From Paludibacter propionicigenes WB4 (lineage in GTDB: Bacteria > Bacteroidota > Bacteroidia > Bacteroidales > Paludibacteraceae): DNA of 64,000 nt. Both the position numbers and the translations under genes were made by a program. The notes beneath the pieces were generated by a model. The model was not told the DNA's origin and did not search any database. It saw only the letters and a list, made by a program, of their open reading frames with translations. The stretch spans positions 186,001 through 250,000 of the forward strand of contig NC_014734.1 of NCBI RefSeq assembly GCF_000183135.1. The letters run 5' to 3'. This document shows positions 58,415-64,000 of the stretch, piece by piece (position 1 is the stretch's first letter; the number at the start of each line of letters is the position of its first letter).

Positions 58415-59332
58415 ATGCCATTAAATATCCCCGTCACATTGCCTGCTGTAGATGTTCTGCGTGAGGAGAATATCTTTGTTATGGATTCGGAGCGAGCTTC
58501 CTCTCAGGAAATTCGTCCACTGAAAATTGTGATTCTGAATTTGATGCCGGTGAAAATTACAACCGAGACGGATTTAATCCGGTTGTTGTCAAATTCGCCG
58601 CTTCAGATAGAAATAGATTTTATGCATATGGAAAGCCATACGTCTAAAAATACGCCTATTGAGCATTTAATGACTTTCTATAAGACATTTGATGAAATAA
58701 GCAAGAGTAACTACGACGGTATGATTATTACCGGTGCTCCGGTGGAGTTGTTAGAATTCGAAGAGGTAAATTACTGGTCTGAAATTACCAAAATATTCGA
58801 TTGGGCTAAAACGCACGTAACGTCGACACTTTATATTTGTTGGGCTGCGCAGGCAGGGTTATATCATCACTATGGTGTGCCTAAATATCCTCTTTCAGAG
58901 AAAATGTTCGGAGTGTTTGAGCACAATAAATTTGAACCTCAAAATCCAATCTTTCGGGGTTTTGATGATGTTTTCTATGTGCCTCACAGTCGGCATACCG
59001 AAGTGCGTGCCGAAGACGTTCGTCGCGTGCCAGAGTTGACTTTGCTTTCGGAATCTCCTGAAGCCGGAGTGTATATGGTTATGGCGCGCAATGGTCGTGA
59101 GTTTTTTGTTACCGGACATTCGGAGTATTCTCCTAATACGCTTGATACTGAGTATAAACGCGATTTAGCCAAAGGTTTACCAATCAATATTCCACTAAAT
59201 TATTATCGGGATAATGACCCGAATAATGATCCTTTGGTGCGCTGGCGCAGTCATGCTAACCTGATGTTCACTAATTGGCTGAACTACTTTGTTTATCAGG
59301 AAACGCCTTACGATTTGACGAAAATACATTAA
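58415..59332 (+). CDS. metA: Homoserine O-acyltransferase MetA (acetyl-type residue)
   Basis: It activates homoserine in methionine synthesis. The 305-residue protein is a class-I-glutamine-amidotransferase-like fold with Cys142 (YICWAAQAG) as nucleophile, and the His and Glu of TGHSEYS. Residue 111 ([11 protein letters not shown]) is glutamate; in characterised MetA enzymes Glu111 goes with acetyl-CoA and Gly111 with succinyl-CoA, so O-acetylhomoserine is the expected product. The stop overlaps the start of the U32 gene by one base. Confidence 0.94.
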   Translation: MPLNIPVTLPAVDVLREENIFVMDSERASSQEIRPLKIVILNLMPVKITTETDLIRLLSNSPLQIEIDFMHMESHTSKNTPIEHLMTFYKTFDEISKSNYDGMIITGAPVELLEFEEVNYWSEITKIFDWAKTHVTSTLYICWAAQAGLYHHYGVPKYPLSEKMFGVFEHNKFEPQNPIFRGFDDVFYVPHSRHTEVRAEDVRRVPELTLLSESPEAGVYMVMARNGREFFVTGHSEYSPNTLDTEYKRDLAKGLPINIPLNYYRDNDPNNDPLVRWRSHANLMFTNWLNYFVYQETPYDLTKIH

Positions 59333-61155
59333 TGCGGAAAATAGAACTTCTCTCACCTGCCAAAAACCTTGAATGCGGTTTGGCGGCTATAAATCATGGT
59401 GCTGATGCCGTGTATATCGGTGCGTCGCAATTTGGAGCGAGAGCTGCTGCAGGAAACTCTGTGGAAGACATTGCTACCCTGGTGCAATATGCTCATAAAT
59501 TCAGGGTGAAAGTGTTGGTTGCTTTGAATACGATACTCACCGATGATCAATTGACTGAAGCTGAAAAATTGATTTGGGATATTTACAATGCCGGAGCCGA
59601 TGCCCTGATTATTCAGGATATGGGTATTCTGAAACTGAACTTACCACCCATTGCACTTCACGCCAGCACACAAACCGATAACCGAACTGTTGAAAAGGTA
59701 AAGTTTCTGCAGGATGTCGGTTTTTCACGTGTCGTGCTGGCTCGTGAATTATCTTTGAAGCAAATAACCGAAATATCAACGCAAACCGATGTGGAGCTTG
59801 AGGCATTTGTACACGGTGCTTTGTGTGTGAGTTACAGCGGTCAGTGTTATATGAGTCAAGCTAATTGCGAGCGCAGTGCTAATCGTGGCCAGTGTGCACA
59901 GTATTGCAGATTGCCCTATCAATTGACCGATGCTGATGATAATTTGCTGGCTAAAAATAAACATCTTCTATCATTGAAAGACCTTGATTTGTCCGATTCA
60001 TTGGACGAAATGATGGAGGCCGGTGTTTCTTCATTTAAAATTGAAGGGAGATTGAAAGATGTTGATTATGTGAAGAATATCACGGCTTATTATCGAAAAA
60101 GACTGGATGCCATTTTGGATGGTAGTACCGGATACCAACGAGCCTCCGCAGGACGAACGACCTTACTTTTTGAACCAAATCCCGAGAAGAGTTTTCGGCG
60201 GAGTAATACCGATTATTTTCTGCACGGAAGAAAACATGATATTGTTCAGCAAGATACACCGAAGTCATTGGGTGAACCGATAGGAAAAGTAACCTATATT
60301 GGACGAAACTTTTTTGAAGTCCAAAACGGTACAGAATTGAATAACGGTGATGGACTCTGTTTTATCAATAAGCAGGGCGATTTGACCGGATTCAGGGTAA
60401 ACAGGGTGGAGAGAAAGCAGATATTTCCTGCTGATATACCACGAATGGATGTCGGTGTTTTTTTGTATAGAAATCAGGATCAGGCTTTCGAAAAGATATT
60501 GAAAGGCAAAACGTCAGAACGCCGGGTAGGAGTGGAGATGCTTTTCGGGGAAACGCCTGACGGTTTTTTTATTCAACTAACCGACGAGGATGGAATTTCA
60601 AATACGTTCGAAGCAGTGTGTGACAAACAACCTGCACAGAAGCCTGAAGTGGTTAATGACAATATTAAGAATCAGCTATCCAAGCTTGGAAATACCATTT
60701 ACGAAGCTACAGATATACAAATTCAGATTAATTCTCCGTGGTTCTTCCCGGCTTCGCAGTTAAGCGAATGGCGCAGACAAGCTATCGAGCAATTAGACGA
60801 AATCAGAACTCAATCTTATGTAAGAGAAACCGCTTTGGGAGCTAAACCGACTGCTTTTCCAACCAAAGCGCTGACTTACCTGGGAAATGTGACCAATAAA
60901 CTTTCAGAAGCATTTTACAAGGAGCATGGAGTGGAAGAAGTCATGCCCGGGTTTGAGGTGAAGGCTCAGGAAGGTGTGCCACTTATGTTTTGCAAACATT
61001 GCATTAAATTCAATATGGGTTGGTGCCCGAAGGAAGGCTATAAAGCTACTTTTAAAGAGCCGCTTTACCTCAGGAATAATGATCAGGTCTACGAGCTAAG
61101 TTTCGATTGTAAAGCGTGTGAAATGCGGATCAGCAAGTCTGACACGTTTATTTAG
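59332..61155 (+). CDS. U32 family peptidase / RlhA-like protein
   Basis: A 607-residue protein from ATG 59332 (TAATG overlap with metA). It has the U32 start [41 protein letters not shown] with the family cysteines, CAQYCRLPY and FKIEGRLKDVDYV, a DUF3656-like middle, and a C-terminal cysteine cluster (MFCKHCIKFNMGWCP and CKACEM) that may bind an iron-sulfur cluster with the earlier cysteines. E. coli relatives (RlhA) hydroxylate 23S rRNA; others are called collagenases. The rRNA role is more likely than proteolysis but not shown. Confidence 0.88.
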   Translation: MRKIELLSPAKNLECGLAAINHGADAVYIGASQFGARAAAGNSVEDIATLVQYAHKFRVKVLVALNTILTDDQLTEAEKLIWDIYNAGADALIIQDMGILKLNLPPIALHASTQTDNRTVEKVKFLQDVGFSRVVLARELSLKQITEISTQTDVELEAFVHGALCVSYSGQCYMSQANCERSANRGQCAQYCRLPYQLTDADDNLLAKNKHLLSLKDLDLSDSLDEMMEAGVSSFKIEGRLKDVDYVKNITAYYRKRLDAILDGSTGYQRASAGRTTLLFEPNPEKSFRRSNTDYFLHGRKHDIVQQDTPKSLGEPIGKVTYIGRNFFEVQNGTELNNGDGLCFINKQGDLTGFRVNRVERKQIFPADIPRMDVGVFLYRNQDQAFEKILKGKTSERRVGVEMLFGETPDGFFIQLTDEDGISNTFEAVCDKQPAQKPEVVNDNIKNQLSKLGNTIYEATDIQIQINSPWFFPASQLSEWRRQAIEQLDEIRTQSYVRETALGAKPTAFPTKALTYLGNVTNKLSEAFYKEHGVEEVMPGFEVKAQEGVPLMFCKHCIKFNMGWCPKEGYKATFKEPLYLRNNDQVYELSFDCKACEMRISKSDTFI

Positions 61156-61281
61156 ATTTAGTCGAACAGTTAGGATTATGAAGCATAACTTAGAAACGTT
61201 ACGAAGTGTGACACGATAACGTTGATCAGGGTGTCTGATAAAAATGTCAGATTGTTCGGGAGGTAAAAGATGATGAATAAA

Positions 61282-61359
61282 GCCACGAAGTGGCGGTTTC
61301 TGTTTGCGTCGGGCGAAGCCCGACGATTAGAGAATAAGTAAACTTAGCCACGAAGTGGC
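61282..61359. repeat. REP-like hairpins left of the transposase gene
   Basis: Three perfect hairpins, all with a GAA loop: GCCACGAAGTGGC (61282-61294), GTCGGGCGAAGCCCGAC (61308-61324) and GCCACGAAGTGGC (61347-61359). Confidence 0.85.
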
Positions 61360-61389
61360 GAGATTGGCAAATCCGGCAAAAAGGAAAGT

Positions 61390-61842
61390 CTATACCCAAA
61401 TATAGCGTTCATCGTATTCTACCTTATACTCTTCGAGAAATTGCAGGAATTCTCTTTGGAAAGTCTTTCGGGTGTGATGTTCCCGTTGATTTGCAATATA
61501 TTTGATAACTATATCCACTTCTTTTGGATTTACAGAAAATGCCCCGTAACCATCTTGCCAGTAAAAGCTCTTGTAACTTTCTCCTTTCGTTTTAATCCAT
61601 TTGGAAGAGTGTGATTTGACTTCTTCCAGTAGTTTCATTAATGCTATTTTTCTGGAGAGAAGACAAAGGATGTGAACATGATCAGCATGTCCACCAACGA
61701 TAATGGGCTGACATTCCAAATTCTTACAAATTCCACCCAGATAATTAAAAAGCTCATTCTCGATGGATTCATCAATAAAGGGGTGTCGCTGCTTTGTGCT
61801 GAAAACGAGATGAATGTAATTCTTGACGAGTGACTGTGCCAT
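61390..61842 (-). CDS. IS200/REP-associated (RAYT-like) Y1 transposase
   Basis: A 150-residue single-strand DNA transposase. It has the HUH metal site in GGHADHVHIL (His55, His57), the catalytic tyrosine probably Tyr115 in VIKYIANQREHH and the family segment WQDGYGAFSV. It lacks a TnpB partner gene. It is enclosed by hairpins with GAA loops on one side and TTC loops on the other, the arrangement of REP-associated transposases, so it may act on these hairpins. The frame is intact. Confidence 0.88.
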   Translation of the reverse strand: MAQSLVKNYIHLVFSTKQRHPFIDESIENELFNYLGGICKNLECQPIIVGGHADHVHILCLLSRKIALMKLLEEVKSHSSKWIKTKGESYKSFYWQDGYGAFSVNPKEVDIVIKYIANQREHHTRKTFQREFLQFLEEYKVEYDERYIWV

Positions 61843-61872
61843 GGCGTTCGCATTATGAGGTCTTACGATTAT

Positions 61873-61950
61873 GCCACTTCGTGGCTTAAGTCGCTGCTTC
61901 GCAGCTCATAGGGCTTCGCCCTATGTTTAAAGACTACGCCACTTCGTGGC
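61873..61950. repeat. REP-like hairpins right of the transposase gene
   Basis: Four perfect hairpins, all with a TTC loop: GCCACTTCGTGGC (61873-61885), GCTGCTTCGCAGC (61893-61905), TAGGGCTTCGCCCTA (61909-61923) and GCCACTTCGTGGC (61938-61950). They are the reverse of those on the left. Confidence 0.85.
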
Positions 61951-61960
61951 TATAAATAGA

Positions 61961-62006
61961 AAATCCTCATCTGATTAAGTTTTTACACTTAATCAGATGA
62001 GGATTT
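61961..62006 (-). terminator. Terminator of recA
   Basis: AAATCCTCATCTGATTAAGT pairs perfectly with the mirrored arm over 6 bases; on the minus strand a TTTTCTATTT tail follows, 14 bp after the stop codon. Confidence 0.88.
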
Positions 62007-62019
62007 CATTTATATGAAT

Positions 62020-63042
62020 CTATTTGTTCTGAATAGCTTCTACAATCTTAGCTTCAAGTTCAGCAGCAAGTTCAGGATTATCTTTAATCAGCGCTTTAGA
62101 AGCATCACGTCCCTGAGCAAGTTTGGTTTCGCCATAGCTAAACCATGAACCGCTTTTTTTGATGATACCATATTCAACGCCTAAATCAAGAATTTCACCT
62201 GTTTTTGAAATACCTTCCCCGTACATAATATCGAACTCAGCTTTGCGGAACGGTGGTGCAACTTTGTTTTTTACCACTTTCACCCGGGTTTGGTTACCGA
62301 TAGCTTCTTCGCCATCTTTCAGCTGACCGATACGACGGATATCCAACCGGATAGACGCATAGAATTTCAGCGCATTACCACCGGTTGTTGTTTCAGGGTT
62401 ACCAAACATAACACCGATTTTCTCGCGTAACTGGTTGATGAAAATACAGGTAGTGTTGGTTTTGTTGATGTTGGCGGTCAGTTTACGTAACGCCTGTGAC
62501 ATCAAACGTGCCTGCAATCCCATTTTTGAATCGCCCATATCGCCTTCTAACTCTGCTTTAGGAGTCAATGCAGCTACTGAGTCGATCACTACAATATCCA
62601 CGGCCGAAGAACGTATTAACTGATCTGCAATTTCCAACGCCTGCTCACCATTGTCAGGTTGAGAAATAAGCAATTCATCAATGTTTACTCCCAGTTTTTC
62701 GGCATAAAAGCGGTCGAAAGCATGCTCGGCATCAATGATAGCCGCTATACCACCCGCCTTTTGAGCTTCAGCTATGGCGTGGATAGCCAGCGTAGTTTTA
62801 CCGGAAGATTCCGGTCCGTAAATTTCAATTACACGGCCACGAGGATAACCTCCTACACCCAGAGCCACATTCAATCCGATAGATCCGGTTGAAATGAAAG
62901 CCACATCTTCCACTTTTGTGTCGCCCATACGCATGATGGTGCCTTTTCCGTGGTCTTTCTCTATTTTGTCCATTGCCAGTTGCAATGCTTTCAGTTTGTC
63001 GGAGGTTGGAAATTTCAACTCCTCAGCTGTTGTTTTTGCCAT
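62020..63042 (-). CDS. recA: Recombinase RecA
   Basis: RecA forms filaments on single-stranded DNA, drives strand exchange and triggers the SOS response. The 340-residue protein has Walker [10 protein letters not shown], the Walker B region [24 protein letters not shown] (split: [21 protein letters not shown]), the DNA-binding loops and the [25 protein letters not shown] segment (split: [23 protein letters not shown]). The C-terminal tail is short. No recX is adjacent; a helicase gene lies upstream on the same strand. Confidence 0.98.
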   Translation of the reverse strand: MAKTTAEELKFPTSDKLKALQLAMDKIEKDHGKGTIMRMGDTKVEDVAFISTGSIGLNVALGVGGYPRGRVIEIYGPESSGKTTLAIHAIAEAQKAGGIAAIIDAEHAFDRFYAEKLGVNIDELLISQPDNGEQALEIADQLIRSSAVDIVVIDSVAALTPKAELEGDMGDSKMGLQARLMSQALRKLTANINKTNTTCIFINQLREKIGVMFGNPETTTGGNALKFYASIRLDIRRIGQLKDGEEAIGNQTRVKVVKNKVAPPFRKAEFDIMYGEGISKTGEILDLGVEYGIIKKSGSWFSYGETKLAQGRDASKALIKDNPELAAELEAKIVEAIQNK

Positions 63043-63116
63043 GATTTTAGTTGTTTTATTTTATAATTTTTATTTCGTTATTTCCCAGATTTATTTTCAA
63101 AGAAAGTTTGTTTTTA

Positions 63117-63124
63117 CAAAGATA
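63117..63124 (-). promoter_or_regulatory. -7 element of recA
   Basis: On the minus strand TATCTTTG, 74 bp before the recA start. No -33 box of consensus type and no obvious LexA-type dyad were found. Confidence 0.5.
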
Positions 63125-63133
63125 ATCATTTTT

Positions 63134-64000
63134 CTATTCCAACACTTCCAACTTGGCAAATTTCAATAATAATGATTTCACACCTTTTTCACCAAAGTCG
63201 ATGTCTGCCTTCTCATTTCCGTTTACGATGCTTGTTTCCAGAACTTTGCCTATGCCGAAAATGCCGTGTTTTACGAAAGCTCCGGTGGGAATAGAGCCAT
63301 TCTCTGTAGGAACTTTGTCGCCGGCAGAATTGCTTATTTTTACCATTCGTTTTGGTGATACCGGTAAGCTGTTTTCTTTGAAAATGGGTTTGGAAAAAGA
63401 GCTTTTGAAACGATTTCGTTCTGTTTCCATATCATCGTCCCAGTCGTTAATGCGGGCTTGTTTGGGTTTTGCTTCTGCCGGCATATCCAGGTACTGTTCG
63501 TCTATGTCTTTTATAAACCTGCTGGGATTCGAAAAATTGGTTTTACCGTTTTTAAACCTCGATTTTGCATAGCTGATGTAGCAAAGTTCTTCGGCACGTG
63601 TCAAAGCGACATAAAATAGTCGACGTTCTTCTTCCAGTTCTCGCTCGCTTTGAGTGCAAAACGGCGATGGGAAAAGTTCTTCTTCCATTCCTACAATGAA
63701 AACGGCTTTAAATTCCAATCCTTTGGCTGCATGCACAGTCATTAAGGTTACTTTGTCCTTATCGGTTTCTTTGTCGGTGTCCTGATCGGTAAGCAGCGAA
63801 ACTTCCGACAAGAAGTCGGGCAACAAAGCAGTAGGTTCACCATTGGCTTGTTTTGTTTCGCAAAACTCGTGAATGGCTTTGAGCAATTCCTGTACGTTCT
63901 CCTGTCGACTCATGCTCTCCGGTGAGTGGTCGGTGTATGTGTCCGCAATAACACCCGAAACTTTGACAACGCTGTTGGCCAAGTCATAAGCATTTTGAGT
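63134..64000 (-). CDS. UvrD/PcrA-family ATP-dependent DNA helicase (partial)
   Basis: This is the C-terminal 288 residues of a superfamily 1 helicase; the frame is open up to the window edge, so the N-terminus is missing. It shows motif V (VTLMTVHAAKGLEFKAVFIVG, here TLMTVHAAKGLEF) and motif VI (EERRLFYVALTRAEE), followed by a tail rich in lysine and serine and the small C-terminal domain GAFVKHGIFGIGKVLE typical of PcrA/UvrD, which binds RNA polymerase. It has roles in repair and replication restart. The TTG at 63982 is internal. Confidence 0.92.
   Translation of the reverse strand, partial: TQNAYDLANSVVKVSGVIADTYTDHSPESMSRQENVQELLKAIHEFCETKQANGEPTALLPDFLSEVSLLTDQDTDKETDKDKVTLMTVHAAKGLEFKAVFIVGMEEELFPSPFCTQSERELEEERRLFYVALTRAEELCYISYAKSRFKNGKTNFSNPSRFIKDIDEQYLDMPAEAKPKQARINDWDDDMETERNRFKSSFSKPIFKENSLPVSPKRMVKISNSAGDKVPTENGSIPTGAFVKHGIFGIGKVLETSIVNGNEKADIDFGEKGVKSLLLKFAKLEVLE

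Overview
The window is chromosomal DNA of a member of the Bacteroidetes (order Bacteroidales). The evidence is the AT-rich intergenic DNA, promoters of the Bacteroidetes type (TTTG about 19 bp before TAnnTTTG) in front of many genes, a 16S gene ending GGCTGGAACACCTCC, lipoproteins with Bacteroidetes-type lipoboxes, and families largely confined to the phylum (DUF4827, DUF4783, the putative porin family). From memory the 1154-residue Cas13a and its 36-nt repeat match Paludibacter propionicigenes; no database was searched.

Layout. 1-5.1 kb: ethanolamine use (partial permease, eutB, eutC), an AlaX-like tRNA-editing protein, and mtgA-lipB. 5.1-11.5 kb: a complete rRNA operon (three tandem promoters, 16S, tRNA-Ile, tRNA-Ala, 23S, 5S, terminator). 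11.9-17.3 kb: glmM, two lipoproteins, thrA (fused aspartokinase/homoserine dehydrogenase) and tRNA-Arg. 17.4-28.7 kb: a two-component pair (sigma-54 activator and histidine kinase) converging on a five-gene MacB/HlyD/TolC-type export operon; a shared dyad links regulator and operon. 28.9-36.2 kb: FAD oxidoreductase, pseudouridine synthase, glucokinase plus sugar transporter, and a DPP-IV peptidase. 36.2-46.9 kb: the accessory region, with a patatin, a 27-repeat CRISPR array, cas13a, an unknown protein, a minisatellite and a DUF4337 membrane protein, bracketed by inverted copies of a palindromic MITE-like element. 46.9-64 kb: NtrY-like kinase, rlmH, a DUF4783 protein with nadC, nitroreductase, gdhA, a putative porin, a solute-binding protein, metA, a U32 protein, a RAYT-like transposase flanked by hairpins, recA and a partial UvrD/PcrA helicase.

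The most distinctive system is the type VI-A CRISPR-Cas13a locus (37908-43213), an RNA-guided RNA-targeting defence. Cas13a carries both HEPN nuclease motifs. The array lies just downstream of cas13a, is read in the same direction (minus strand) and appears to have its own promoter in the 91-bp gap. No cas1, cas2 or other cas gene is in the window. Type VI-A is a described class, so the locus is striking but not a new type. Less familiar are the MITE-like copies around it (one with a second element nested inside), the transposase with GAA/TTC-loop hairpins, 7-8-bp tandem repeats abutting many stop codons, and the predicted regulatory circuit of the export operon.
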